Source: Pohlia nutans (taxonomy: Eukaryota > Streptophyta > Bryopsida > Bryales > Mniaceae). Taken from it: DNA of 64,000 nucleotides. Of the stretch, positions 33,800 to 45,093 are shown in pieces. The notes below the pieces were generated by a model. It was not told the DNA's origin. It saw only the letters and a list, made by a program, of their open reading frames with translations, and made no database searches. The stretch is from assembly GCA_022496805.1 (NCBI GenBank), contig CM040088.1:29270452-29334451 (forward strand), written 5' to 3'. The position numbers were made by a program, and so were the translations under genes. Each line of letters begins with the position of its first letter. The stretch's first letter is position 1.

Positions 33800-34332
33800 A
33801 CTGAACATATAAAACATCACAACATAGTTAGCACATTTTTTTGGAGAGCTATACTGTTACTTCTATTCAATAAATGTAACAAAGTTTGTGTGAGCATTTG
33901 CACTAAGAACAGCTCCACCGCTGCCCTCCCAAAGTCTCTCACACTCCAGAACTAGATGAAAGTGCCAAAGGCCCTTCAAAAATGCCTCTTGACTCTCAAT
34001 CCTAGCGTGTTAAGAAATGGCCCTTTAAATCACTATTTAGTTGACTATATCCCCACATTCTACTTGTGATTGGTCCATTGACTATTTGACGTGCACTTCT
34101 GATGTGTGAGGGGCGTGCAAGGGTGGGGAAGTGTAAGTGCAGGGGCTCTTCAAATGTAAATGAATAATTTCAACGAGTCGTCTCAAGCATGTACGAGTGG
34201 AGATGCTCTAAAACAAAAACTTGTAAACTCCAAATAAATAGATGTGGATTTAGAAGGCAAGTGACATTTATACTCTACTTGTGCAACTTACTGTACATAC
34301 TTTTGACCAATTTCAAGTGACATCCCTAGCAT
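33800..34332. other. AT-rich interval, no gene recognised
   Basis: No supported feature. Confidence 0.35.
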
Positions 34333-34357
34333 GATGATAATAATAATAGTAATAATA

Positions 34358-34402
<45 letters not shown>
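34333..34402. repeat. (AAT)n microsatellite
   Basis: About 23 trinucleotide units with a few GAT and AGT interruptions at the left, then a pure AAT run. Confidence 0.95.
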
Positions 34403-34403
<1 letters not shown>

Positions 34404-35426
34404 ACTTTTTTCTAATTATAAATGAAAATAGTGTTGTTGGAGATTTGAAAAACATGTTGACTCTTTCAAAATTACTTATTTAGAAAGACTGAAAAATTTG
34501 GAGGATTTAAGAATTAATTAGCCACTTTTCATCTATGGTCAAATTCGACTATCATAGTCAATCATAATTTTCATATCATACTAGAGCAGAGAGCAGTGCC
34601 TTTTTCCAAAAACCATCAGTTGAATTCTTGAGTTGAATTCTCTTTTCTAACTTGTGAGGGAAATTCTATGTGCATACCATAAATTGCAAAATTCATGAGG
34701 GAATGCCATATAGTCTTCATTTCTATTTTGAATACAAATGAGGACCACAATCGAAAGGGTGTTCCCTCTCTTTGCTCTAGTATGCTATGTTCTCATTCTA
34801 GATTTATTAATTAGTATTTATTAGTATGTGCAGTGACAAACAAAACTAAGTTTTGATTTGAAACCTTTCCATTCAAACAACCATACGACCAGCATCAATG
34901 GGCAAAATTAGATATACTAAAGTTGTAGTATGCGACATATAAAACATTATTAAGGATAGATAGATAAACAAATAGAAACTCCGGACCTCTTTCAAAGTTG
35001 GCGTGAATAAAGTGTCTATTTGTATTGACAATGACCCACTGTCCACCAGACAAAGGGTTGTTTTCCATAAATGTCGGCCCCACCAAAAATTACCACAAAC
35101 CAAACCAAAAATTACTGCGGGCCCAACCATAAATCATTACTATGGAAGTTTGAATAAAGACTCAATTTTGATATGAAAGAAAATGAATTTAAAAGTTAAC
35201 CATGTCTCAAACTTAGTTTTGTATGCCATAGTTTGGAATTACTTTAAATTTTGTCATTTTTTTCTTATAACTTCAAAAAAACTTTTGTGCCTTCACCTGT
35301 TGGTATACATCATTTCATATTGTTGTACACATAAGGAAGTTGACATTTTTAAAATTTAAAACATTCACAATTTGACAATTATGCAAATGATATTGGTTCT
35401 CACGATATTTGAATTTTTTAAATGGA
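34403..35426. other. AT-rich interval with an S-family fragment
   Basis: At 34955-35065 a GATAGATAGATAAACAAATA stretch precedes GAAACTCCGGACCTCTTTC, GCGTGAATAAAGTGTC and CCACCAGACAAAGGG, which is the S-family block. The tetranucleotide stretch at its outer end looks like a retroposon tail. Nothing else is recognised. Confidence 0.45.
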
Positions 35427-35652
35427 ATTAAGAGTATAGAAGTACATCGGCCCTCATGTTCCTTTTAGCAGTTTTGAGTAGATTGTATGTGGACGTCCTT
35501 TTGTTCCAACTTATTTATGTTTTCAACAACATATGCAACGTTCGTCACTGATTTTCGTGATATAAAATTTAATTCAATGTGAATTATATTTTTCACAATA
35601 TGATCAATTGAATTTGTGATTTTAAAACCATGAATCCTTTGTCCTTTAGGAG
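35427..35652 (+). mobile_element. PB-8 element, copy 3
   Basis: It shares CTCATGTTCCTTTTAGCAG and AAACCATGAATCCTTTGTCC with the other copies and ends CCTTTAGGAG. The TTAA at 35653-35656 that follows is also the left target copy of the PB-3 element beside it. The left end is approximate. Confidence 0.6.
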
Positions 35653-35656
35653 TTAA

Positions 35657-36198
35657 CCCCTAAAAGCCCGAGGGGTATTGGACAAAACATAGATGTGTTA
35701 TAATATGTGCCTTCCATATGTTTGATGAAGTTTGGTTCAATAGACAAAATGTAGAGTATCATCTCTACAAATTATCCGTACAGTCAAAATTCCAAAAATA
35801 ACTTTAGATCATTTTTTAATGAATTTAAAAGCATTAACCTTTGAAAATTTGTATAAATTATAATTTTCAATTTTAGAGTTCAAAATTTAGTATGATTGGT
35901 TAAAGTTGGGCTATCTATTGTAAACTTCAAAAAAGCAAAAGAAATGATGGAGGGATCATCATTACTTTCCCCAAATAGCAAATTTTATAACACTAACACA
36001 ATGTTGAGGTGATCTACTTTGAAAAATTCTCCTAGGTGGAGTTTAACTCGGATTGCCATAATTCAAATTGGGTTGGAAAGTAGACTTGATGTAGTATTTT
36101 AAAATATTTTTTATTTTTTCAAAAAAATATTTTTTTGTTCCGGGCAGCCCGTTAAATTCGGGCAGCAACCAGAAAATGGTCGTTTGAGCGCTTAGGGG
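35657..36198 (-). mobile_element. PB-3 element, copy 2
   Basis: TTAA (35653-35656) then CCCCTAAAAGCCCGAGGGG; the right end is TTTGAGCGCTTAGGGG before TTAA (36199-36202). It aligns with the reverse complement of 11517-12052 almost base for base, so these two copies are the youngest pair of the PB group in the window. Confidence 0.85.
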
Positions 36199-36202
36199 TT
36201 AA

Positions 36203-36909
36203 GATCATTCTAGACCCATTGGAGTATGGCATTCATCAACACTAATTATATTCCTCTATAAAGTGGATATACCCATTACCTATTACTACCCAACATTCAA
36301 TCTTGCCCTCATGTACAGGTAGTGTACATCATATAACATAAATGTACACTTCTGGTACATGAGGGGCAGAATTGGGTAATGTGTAAGAAAATGGCATTTA
36401 CAACAATAATAACCATGGTACATTGGACATTATCTGTTTGTTATGACAAGTCCAATAAGGATGAAGGGAAGGGATTACTACTGGAGCTACCAGGTAAGAT
36501 TACAGTACAAATGTACTCGTGTAGTTGAGATTACAATTTATAGAGTGACGGTGTGATTGCTAAGATTTATTATTTTTATTATTATTATTTTCATCTCCCT
36601 GGGGCAAGTGCCAAAATCCATCCACTCTCTATAGCTAACATGATGTAATTCTCGTCACTCGTGCCCCCTACATGACATACAAATCAATGATTCCTATGTC
36701 AAGTCCTTGTGGCCTCCTCTTCCTTCGTCTTAATTTTTGATCATGTCAACTAGTACACTAACTACTTCAACTAGTGTGAGCAGAATCAATTTTGATGCTC
36801 AGTGTTATTTAATTCGAAGGCAACCAGCGTAGTATTACAAAAATCAACATGCAAGGAAATCATGAGTTTTTTTTAAAATTTTGTTTTAATTAAAAATATA
36901 TATACTTTA

Positions 36910-36945
<36 letters not shown>

Positions 36946-37163
36946 TTATTTTTTAAGCAAGAGGAGCAAGCCCATCTTTGGAGCGCATGGACCACATGTC
37001 AAAACAGACAAGATCAAAGACAGATGCAAGGCACCCAAAACCAAACTTGGGAGCAGCTCCGACACAAATTAATTCATTTTTTTAGAAAGTGTCACGTGTT
37101 GCTCTCTTATTGGTTGTGACCCATGAAAAAGAGGATGTGGATGGCAGGAGATTTGACGTGGAA
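36203..37163. other. Interval with an (ATT)n run, no gene recognised
   Basis: At 36276-36385 a block with CATGTACAGGTAGTGTACAT and TGTACACTTCTGGTACATGA looks like a worn inverted repeat. An ATT microsatellite lies at 36909-36945. Confidence 0.4.
36909..36945. repeat. (ATT)n microsatellite
   Basis: About 12 uninterrupted ATT units. Confidence 0.95.
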
Positions 37164-37364
37164 CCCAGGGGTGTTGGAGCTACTACCACTAGTAGAGAAG
37201 GTGGCACTGCCGAGGGAGATGCCCAGGGGTGTTGGAGCCACTACCACTAGTAGAGAAAGTGGCACTGCCGAGGGAGATGCCTAGGTACGTGGTGCCCAAT
37301 TCCACACATGCACAGTGATTTTGCCTGGGCATGTTCCTTCGGAGCGCCACCTTTTCTACTAGTG
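37164..37364. mobile_element. CACTA-type MITE with duplicated left terminus
   Basis: The left end is CACTAGTAGAGAAGGTGGC (37187) and the right end is GCGCCACCTTTTCTACTAGTG (to 37364; here 21 bases shortened: CCACCTTTTCTACTAGTG). TAC lies on both sides (37184-37186 and 37365-37367), the 3-bp duplication of CACTA elements. A 58-bp segment covering outside flank plus terminus is tandemly doubled (37164-37221 and 37222-37279), so there are two left ends, each preceded by TAC. Confidence 0.75.
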
Positions 37365-37369
37365 TACCA

Positions 37370-38678
37370 TGTTATGGTAGGTTATAAAATGAGACCTTTA
37401 TCATGTGGTCTTTCCTTCCACATTACCTTTATATTTTTCTTGGAGTGAAATATTTTCTTGTTTAACCAAGACTTATCAAATCACCTGAGCAACGTCGGAC
37501 CACTCTCCGACTTTTTTCCACCTGCTTTTGCACATTAGTCCACGTGATTTTCTTGTAATCATGAGATGTTTTTGCACACATTTTATAGTATAAAAACATC
37601 ACGGTTTTTTTAAAATGTTGTTTCTTTTAACTTTAAAAAAAATAAAAAATATGAATATTATATTGTGTGTTGTGGTCAGTTTTGACATAAATTGATTAAC
37701 TGCTTATCAAAAAGAGCTACATGTCATCTTGAGATTGGTGCAGGGTGACATGGACCTGAAAATATGACGTGAAAAATGCAGGTTGTCTGAATCCAACCCC
37801 AAATCCTTTGAATCAAAATGATTTTCAAAAAGATTTCCTTTAAACTAAATTAATTTGACAAGCGGGATGACTTTCTACAAATAGAATGATCATGTCAATG
37901 ATGTTCCATGGAATTTTCAAAAGAACTGTGGTAATAATCTGTATAGTATTCAACTAATTTGAATTAGTCAAGCATTCATCACCCATGAGTGTATAACAGA
38001 AAAAGAAAATTGTATCATTTAAAATAATTTCAGCCAATCACACAACCAGATTGACTCATCACTGGTAAACAATTGGAAATAATGTATCAACTTATCAGTC
38101 ACTTTTTCAGATTCAAAGATACCACATGCATGTTTTGTAATGGAAGAATTTGGTTTTTTGTTTTTAAAACGGGGAAAGAGTAGATACCACGTGCAAATTA
38201 TAAGCAACTTAGCCAACATTATTCACTTATTTCATGCACCTTGATTGCAACTTCATGCAAATTGGGTACAGCACGGTATGCGAGGGTCAGATTCGACAGC
38301 CTGGTGTCCACATCAGATTTCAAGAGGTCCACGTCACCCTAAACCAATCTTGACGTGACACGTGGCACTCTTTTTTGGATGTTGAAAGTGACCGGCGCTA
38401 GAAATATCAGCTTTCTTTCATGCGAAGGGTGTGTATGTGTCTCCCTGTGCCAGGAATATGACAGGGTGTTGATAAAATCATACTGCAGGGTTTCCTGTTG
38501 TTGATTGACTTTGTAAAGAAAAACATAATTTTCCCCGGACAGGCATCGGTCAACTACCTCCCTTTGAAATTTGTGCCTTCAATTATCTTCTGGGAAAGAT
38601 GCTGGTGCAGACCACCCATTCTGAAAGCCTGATTTCTAAAGTAGGAATTTCTTTGGAAAAAACTGAGTGTAAATATGA
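37370..38678. other. Interval without recognised gene
   Basis: No domain, splice or repeat structure supports a feature. Base composition rises slightly at 38270-38480. Confidence 0.35.
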
Positions 38679-38680
38679 TA

Positions 38681-39112
38681 CACTGATTAGTGTGTGTAAC
38701 ACTAATTGTGATGATACACACTATTTTTTATTTTCAAACAACAAGACATTTTATTCTGTTGAAAGCATGAAACATCCCACTGAATCAAGAGCAGAGAGTC
38801 CCAGCGAGAGAATTTTTTAAATGACACACACTAATTTTAATTAACTTGCGATTTGGAATGGCTGAAATTTTTACTATGTGATGCAAATTTTTCCATATCT
38901 TTAACCCCTTTTTGTATCAAAATTAGTGTGTGTTTATTTTGTTGAATTTGAAAACTAAAATTATAATTATATTTCATTATTATATTACATTATTGAAATA
39001 TGATTATTTTCACAGCGTGAAACTAAATTTCTGTCAAGTATATAAATAGTGTCACACACACTAATTTCTTGTGACACTAATTGCGCACACACACTAATAG
39101 CCATAATCAGTG
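38681..39112. mobile_element. C-family MITE, long copy (TA target)
   Basis: It begins TA-CACTGATTAGTGTGTG and ends ACACACTAATAGCCATAATCAGTG-TA (right tip CCATAATCAGTG). The motif CACACACTAAT recurs several times inside in both orientations (about 38692, 38826, 39055 and 39090). 432 bp. The frame at 38599-38820 enters it from outside and is not credible. Confidence 0.6.
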
Positions 39113-39353
39113 TACTGTAGTATTTGTTACCAGCAGAGGTTCTGAAAATAGTGTAGCTCATTTTCAAAGGGAAGTCGATGTGTCAAACCCTGGCTCCATA
39201 TTTCCTGGGGTCAGGTGGTTTATTTTTAATTTAACTTTAAACAAACGGCAACCCGCTATATGGGGTCAGCCAGGTGAGTGGTTCCTGTGCTCCTTACTGT
39301 GACCACTTTGCCTTTTTTAAACCTCACTGGTCAAGGCATAGAGCACTCAGGTA

Positions 39354-39546
39354 CCGTAGTATCATAGTTGGGTCGCCAAAAAATAATTCAAAAGATTAAA
39401 AACGTAAAAAATCGAAAATTATGAGGACAAAAGAAAAGAAAAGAAATTATTTTTAGCAGATATTCATTTTTTGAAGAAGGAATCTTATTTTTCAAAAAAT
39501 ATTAAATATTTGTTCATGGAGTGGTGACTCAGCTATGGTACTACAG
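39354..39546. mobile_element. T-family MITE, copy 1 (TA target)
   Basis: It begins TA-CCGTAGTATCATAGTTGGG and ends CAGCTATGGTACTACAG-TA. The interior CGTAAAAAATCGAAAATTAT and GAGGACAAAAG match, reversed, the copy at 62790-63127. 193 bp. Confidence 0.65.
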
Positions 39547-39602
39547 TATATGCACGTGCACCTAAAACTGCCTCTTGAAATAAATGCATCCTGTACATTT
39601 TA

Positions 39603-40319
39603 CCCCTAAAGGCCTCGGAGGCCAAAATATGGCTTATGAATGTAACTCACTATTCAATTCCAACTACTACATGGATGATTTCCATCCAATTCATTTTGTG
39701 AAGGATTTTGCTTGGTCAAGTCACCCCCCTCAAGTTAAATTCATATCATTCAAGCTATTTTCAGATTTTAGATGGGGTCCCAACTACAAAATGAGTTGTA
39801 AAAATGGCTCACCATGTAGTGTATTTTGGATTTTTTGCTTGTTTTGCTTAAGCTAAATTTAGGCCATAAAATGAGTTCTATTGCATTTGAGCTTAACTAA
39901 TAAAATGAAGCTTGCCAAGTCTAATTTCTACTCCATTTTGGATTTTTGAAAAACTTTGAAAATTGAGTGTTTTTATTGCAAGTACAAGTTCAATGGCTAT
40001 AGCAACAAATTCTAAATTTAGATGCACTGATGATTTTCATTTACTAAACTCTTCTTCATTGTAATTTACACCTTTGGTTAAAAAAATCGGATTTTTTGAA
40101 TACATTTTGTAATTAATATGAATTTTCTTTACAATCACTTCAAAACATCATAGTAATTTTAAATTTTCACCAAAATTTATGAAGAATTCATGATTTGCAA
40201 TAAACTCGTGTCTTCATTTACTGAAAATATAAAGTTGAATTCTTTTATTGTTTATAGTGGCAAAATTGAGTGCGACGGATAAAGCATGATTCCATGGTCA
40301 TAGGCCCAACCTTCAGGGG
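39603..40319 (+). mobile_element. PB-4 element, copy 2
   Basis: It begins CCCCTAAAGGCCTCGGAGGC after TTTA and ends CCCAACCTTCAGGGG before TTAA (40320-40323). It aligns end to end with 20379-21084. 717 bp. The 90-residue frame inside has no domain and is interrupted in the sister copy. Confidence 0.75.
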
Positions 40320-40323
40320 TTAA

Positions 40324-40906
40324 GGGGCTGATTTTCTAAAAGCTTACACTCTCAAACTTGGCATGTAAACTTGCCTTTGTATGAATATTGCATTGTTATG
40401 TCAAAATGTGCAATTATAGTGAGCACAACTAAATATGAACAATTACTTTTAATAGTGAGAAGATCCACAAAATTTGAAGAGGTCTTACACGTTTTAAAGA
40501 TTAAGTTGCAACATACATGGTTTAACACATTTTTGGTATAGTTTTCAAAACCATTTTTTTAGAGTAATTTTAAAGCACTTTTAAGAACTACTTCACAAAA
40601 TATTGGTAAAATCGTGTCTTATGTCTCCATCAAAAGAGTGGAACATCAATCATTAGTCAAAACGGTCACTCGTGACCGCTTTGAACCAAATTGGATGAAC
40701 TCCATAGCTACAACAACGGAATATGATTTTTTTATTGACGTAGGAGGATCCATTGCAATCATATTGAGTACTATGTTTGAATGTTTTAATCGGTTGCTTG
40801 GGAAAAAAAGGTTATAGTAATTGAAGTCATATTGTTTTGGACAAAATATAAATTTGTCATGAATTTTTGAAGTGTACCATCCTAACAACATGCATATAAG
40901 AGTCAA
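40324..40906. other. AT-rich interval, no gene recognised
   Basis: Overlapping frames on both strands at 40614-40957 show no recognisable motif. Confidence 0.35.
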
Positions 40907-40909
40907 TAA

Positions 40910-41048
40910 TTGCCTCTTTACACTAGAGGCGAGAAGCTGTGTGGAGAGAAATTTCAACCAATGAAAGGCCTAGAAACCGAGAAGACCAATTTCTCATTGG
41001 TTGAAATTTCTTTCCTCACGACTTCTCGCCTCTAGTGTAAAGAGGTCC
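40910..41048. mobile_element. PIF/Harbinger-like hairpin MITE, copy H4
   Basis: A near-perfect palindrome: CTCTTTACACTAGAGGCGAG is mirrored as CTCGCCTCTAGTGTAAAGAG, and the arms continue through TTTCAACCAATGA and TCATTGGTTGAAA. TAA flanks both sides (40907-40909 and 41049-41051). Terminal words resemble H2 (TTTACACTAG). A transcript would fold into a long hairpin. Confidence 0.75.
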
Positions 41049-41131
41049 TAAGTCACTCAAAAACTTAAAAAAGGCATCTCTAATGATCACCTTACTCATC
41101 GAAAAAGGTCACAATATTTTTCTAAATAGAT

Positions 41132-41222
41132 CGATAGATAGATAAGAACTCCGGTCCTCTTTCGAGGCTCACGTGAATAAAATGTTTGTTCGTTTTGACA
41201 ATGAGTTAGTGCCCACCGGACT
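41132..41222 (-). repeat. S-family retroposon 3' part
   Basis: On the reverse strand it reads GTGCCCACTAAC-like words (GGTGGGCACT), CATTTTATTCACGTGAGCC, CTCGAAAGAGGACCGGAGTT and then a (CTAT)n tail (plus-strand GATCGATAGATAGATAAG at 41132). It is joined directly to the 5S-like segment upstream on the reverse strand. Confidence 0.55.
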
Positions 41223-41231
41223 TAAAATGGA

Positions 41232-41331
41232 TGAAGCACCGGGACTTCCTAGGAGGTCACCCATCCTAGTACTATTCCGGCCAAAAGGCGCTTAACTTCA
41301 TAGTTCTAATGGGATCTGGAGTAGTAGCCTT
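41232..41331 (-). pseudogene. 5S rRNA-like sequence
   Basis: The reverse strand matches plant 5S rRNA closely by eye from the middle to the 3' end: AGATCCCATTAGAACTATGA, AGTTAAGCG, AGTACTAGGATGGGTGACC, TCCTAGGAAGTCC and CTTCATCC, the last corresponding to the 5S end GCATCC. About 15% of positions differ. The first 30 or so bases of 5S are poorly matched. It is either a stray 5S relic or the head of a 5S-derived SINE, since S-family sequence with a tetranucleotide tail follows at once. Confidence 0.75.
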
Positions 41332-41339
41332 CATATATG

Positions 41340-42355
41340 ACTGCATCACTATATTTTTCTAAAATAGCTACAATGTCAAGGTCTTAAAATAGCCACACTT
41401 TTTTTTATTGTTGTATCATTAAAAGGTACATGTTTCTATAGTAGCCACTAAGTCATCCTATTGTGATTCAAATCTTATGTATTTAAAAACAACGATTTTA
41501 GATCAAATGTGTGGTTGTAGCAATGTCATTTATAAATGTTCACAGTAAGCCCTTTTACCTTGGTGAAATTACTCCATTATATTCTATAAAAGCCTTCCTG
41601 CTTGATTGAAATGACTCCATTATCATATTTAAAAACATTCAAAGCCATCTTTTGTTGATCCTGAAACATTCCAAAGACCTCTTTTACAACGTAATTTTGT
41701 ATATACATGCATTTCCTTGTTGCCATATTTCATTACACTAGTACACCATTGTATTTGATTATACGATGTGTTTGAGTACATCATTGTATTTTAACACACA
41801 AGACAACTTACATGAACAAATATACGACGGCATATATATGAAAATCTTAGGGATGTTTAGGGGTCAGTTTCATAGTCCTACTATGATCCTTCGATAACTT
41901 ATTGTTACGCATAATAATAGTACAATATAATAATAATAACGTTGGCCTATAAGACTGTTACGAATGAAAATTTTGTTGGAGGTAGTTCTTTTATCAATGC
42001 ACAAGGGACATTTGTTAGACCATGCGCACCCTTCTCCATAATTTACTCCTAGTTACATGATATTTTCACCTCGTTAATTTATTCCTCCCCCACCCACAAA
42101 ACTGTAAATCACCTTGTTGCACAATCCTAAACAAATGTTAGATTGCCATGTACGTGTTCCAACGCAAGTCCCCAAGCTACCGATCATTGTAAGACTTGCT
42201 AATCATAATGGCGACTTGGTATCCAAGGGTTTATCGTGACATCAACATGTCTTACAAATTAGCCGCACGTAAAGGTGTTGTCATAAAATTTTCATCCAAA
42301 ATATTCTGAAAAGGTGTGGATACCAGCATTGGGTGTGCATGCTCTTACACAAAAC
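41340..42355. other. AT-rich interval, no gene recognised
   Basis: TTTAGGGGTCAG at 41858 resembles a lone PB-type right end but has no partner. Nothing else is supported. Confidence 0.35.
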
Positions 42356-42359
42356 AATA

Positions 42360-42500
42360 CCGTAGTACACAATTGCATTTGAATATTTAATTAATATTCT
42401 GAGAATAGATTCAACACTTGTACTTTTTGAAAAAAATATTTAAAAAAAAAATCCTAAAATTTTAGCCATCGATAAAAATAATATAATTAGTGTACTACGG
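42360..42500. mobile_element. T-family MITE, short copy (TA target)
   Basis: It begins TA-CCGTAGTACACAATTGC and ends AATTAGTGTACTACGG-TA. 141 bp, AT-rich middle. The terminus CCGTAGTAC is shared with 39354 and 62790, but the interior differs. Confidence 0.6.
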
Positions 42501-42504
42501 TAAT

Positions 42505-44063
42505 TGTTACCTCCGTGATTTTCCTTCTCGCCGTCACTTACAACAAACTTTTTGTGTAATGATACCGTATCACTCGAAGACAATGATACCGTATCACTCG
42601 AACATACTTGTTGGAAAGTGGCGTGAATAGAACCCGGTGGAGTTCATGAACACTTGGAGTGATGGATTGTAGAGGTACAAATGGACAATCAAAGACAAGA
42701 GCATGTTCATTATGTATACTACAGGATGTGCCGTAGTAAAGGAGACATGTGTACCGGACGCACACAGAATCTTTAGTGGGCAAGTACCGGTTTCATTTAA
42801 GACGGACAAGGAGTGAAAAAATTATTCCGCTCTATTGTAGCGGGGTGGGTGAATACCGGTGTTTTTTTTTTTTTTTTTCTCTGGCAATTTACAGCTTTAG
42901 AAGCAGTTGCCAGAAGCTTTTAAAAAAACAAAACACTGGTGAATACGGTTGAGGCCAATGCAAATATCTCGTTGGGTACAAAAAAAACTACGGTCAGTTG
43001 GTCGATCGGTCGGTCCCTCACTTGATCCACAAAGTCGGGGAGCATTCAGCTGACAGCCAGAACTCAACTAACTTAGAGTTGACATGTGACGGTGAAGATT
43101 TTCATGGGTAAAATCAAGTCTATTCAGTGGCTGGCAATTGTAAGTGGCAATGTAAGATTGGCCAGATTATTTGCCCCCGACCAGATTGCTTCTGCACATG
43201 ATTTTGTTTCGTTTCTGGATAACAGGGGTAAATTTAGCAATGTTAACATAACTTCTGATATTTAATATTCATTTTTGCATGTTCGAAAGGAACTAGATTT
43301 CGTTGGTGTAAGAGCATTCTCAATGGGGCCTCTAAACATCCCCGGTATATCAAAATTATCTTTTGATGTTGATGGAATTAGATAGTTAGATTATTGTTAT
43401 TAGAATCACATTAAAAAAATAAATATAATAGAACCCCTTTTGAAATTCGGTTTAAAAATGGTTTAGAGTGCCAAAGGCACGGCAAATGTGATGTATCGGT
43501 ACCATGTTTCTAATTTTGCCCTCATGTTTTGGTGGTATACATTTCAATCCAAAAATGTCTATTGTCGATACATGTGAATGGAATTGAAAACATGGTGGTA
43601 GTAGGTGGAAGTACCTTAGAGTTGTTTGAGCATCCAACCCAACCTAAAGGATGAGGTTTTTTATTTTTTTATTTTTTTTATTTTTTTATTTTTTTAAAAA
43701 ATCTTCCAAAGAAATTTGATCATTACCAATAGTATCTTGTAGTTATTTTTTATTTTTTTTCAATTATCTTTTTTAGGCATCATCCATGATGTAAATATTA
43801 TGTATTCTCATTTTTAGAATATAATATAGTTTCAAATTCAGATGTCAAAATTTAAAAAAAGATAATTAAAATTTCTAATAACGAGTTTGTCCTCAGTGTG
43901 ATTCAAGTGTGTCACCTAGCATGATGTGACGCAATCCAAATGGGTTTAGTAAGTAAGAGTTTGTTTCTCAAATTTTATGTCGAGTTACAATAAGAAGGAA
44001 ATCCACTCTTTGGAATTTATTAGCTCTATCCAGGGATACAGACTACATTACGGTTTCCAGTCT
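42505..44063. other. Interval without recognised gene
   Basis: GATACCGTATCACTCGAA occurs twice 24 bp apart (42561 and 42585). Poly-T runs lie at 42862-42879 and a T-rich ATTTTTT series at 43660-43697. Frames such as 43452-43637 are not supported. Confidence 0.35.
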
Positions 44064-44067
44064 TTAA

Positions 44068-44292
44068 CCCTTAAAGGTCCAAGGAGCCCTTTCCGACCAG
44101 TATAATACACCAATACTCCATTGTATTTGGTATAGTTCCACACCTCCTATGGGTTAAAAATCAAAAGTGAAGTTAAAATTCACATCAACATGATTTTAAT
44201 GAGCGACTGGGGTCTCAATTTGGAACTTTCTATTTACAACAAATGTGAAATATACGCCAACGTACATACTATCCCCATCAGCCCTTTAAGGG
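44068..44292. mobile_element. PB-7 element, short
   Basis: TTAA (44064-44067) then CCCTTAAAGGTCCAAGG; the right end is CAGCCCTTTAAGGG before TTAA (44293-44296). 225 bp, non-coding. Confidence 0.7.
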
Positions 44293-44427
44293 TTAATTTA
44301 AAAAATAAATAAATAAAATACACCTTTTCATACTACCCACTCAAGAATGATTCAAAATATATATTTTCACACAATGCTCACCAAGTTAAGCAAATTTTTA
44401 AACCAATGACAGAGCCTCGTGATTAAT

Positions 44428-44763
44428 GTTAACCAAAAAGAGTGTCTCAAAGTGGAAAGAAACCTTAAACTCACCTTAGACTTATTTTGAGTTCAAAAAG
44501 ACTGCAAAACTAGTCTATGGTGACTGCAAAACTAGTCTATGGTGAGTTGGAGAATAATCTAAAGCAAAAGCCCTGCACCGCCATGGGGCATGGAACTTGT
44601 GATCTCCCCAATGCTAAAGGAGAGTTCCCACAAGTTCCCCCAAGCCAAGAGACCCGACCATGTCGACTATTCATGAACACCGAATGTCAAAATTTATAAT
44701 TATAAGGAGAACTTCACTTGAACTCCGTTCATAGAGCACTTTTGTTCTCGAATAACTCTAATA
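44428..44763 (+). repeat. M-family inverted-repeat element, copy 4
   Basis: It begins GTTAACCAAAAAGAGTGTC and ends GTTCTCGAATAACTCTA. A 22-bp piece (ACTGCAAAACTAGTCTATGG plus TG) is doubled at 44501-44544. GGAGAATAATCTAAAGC gives another unfilled PB-9 site. The 60-residue frame inside is a by-product of the repeat. Confidence 0.6.
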
Positions 44764-44895
44764 TAACATTTTTTTTAGTGGGTTCTTTTTAGTGGTTTTA
44801 TTGGAGTGAAAATTAGCTCTCACTCTTACCTCCAACCACTAATCCATTGTGATCATTTTTAAATTTTTTTTTGGACAATCTAATCAATGGCTAAA

Positions 44896-45091
44896 CTAAT
44901 CATCCCATTTAGTGCATTCGATACTAATTCCCAACGCACACACTATTTTGCCAAATCTCAAAATTAGCAAGTGCTGAAATTTTTACCGAGTAGCTGAAAT
45001 CTTCATATCACGTTAATTTTATATCATAATATCACCTTTACTAATTTCCTTACACACTATAAACCCCCCTCACTAAATGGGATAATCAATG
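44896..45091. mobile_element. C-family MITE, copy 2
   Basis: The left end is worn (TAATCATCCCATTTAG) and the right end is CTAAATGGGATAATCAATG-TA. The interior AAATCTTCATATCACG and TTTTGCCAAATCTCAAAATT match 60427-60652. Confidence 0.6.
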
Positions 45092-45093
45092 TA

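Noticed and set aside
34333..34402. CRISPR-like regular repeats (also at 57798 and 36909)
   Set aside because: These are trinucleotide microsatellites without spacers, in eukaryotic DNA.
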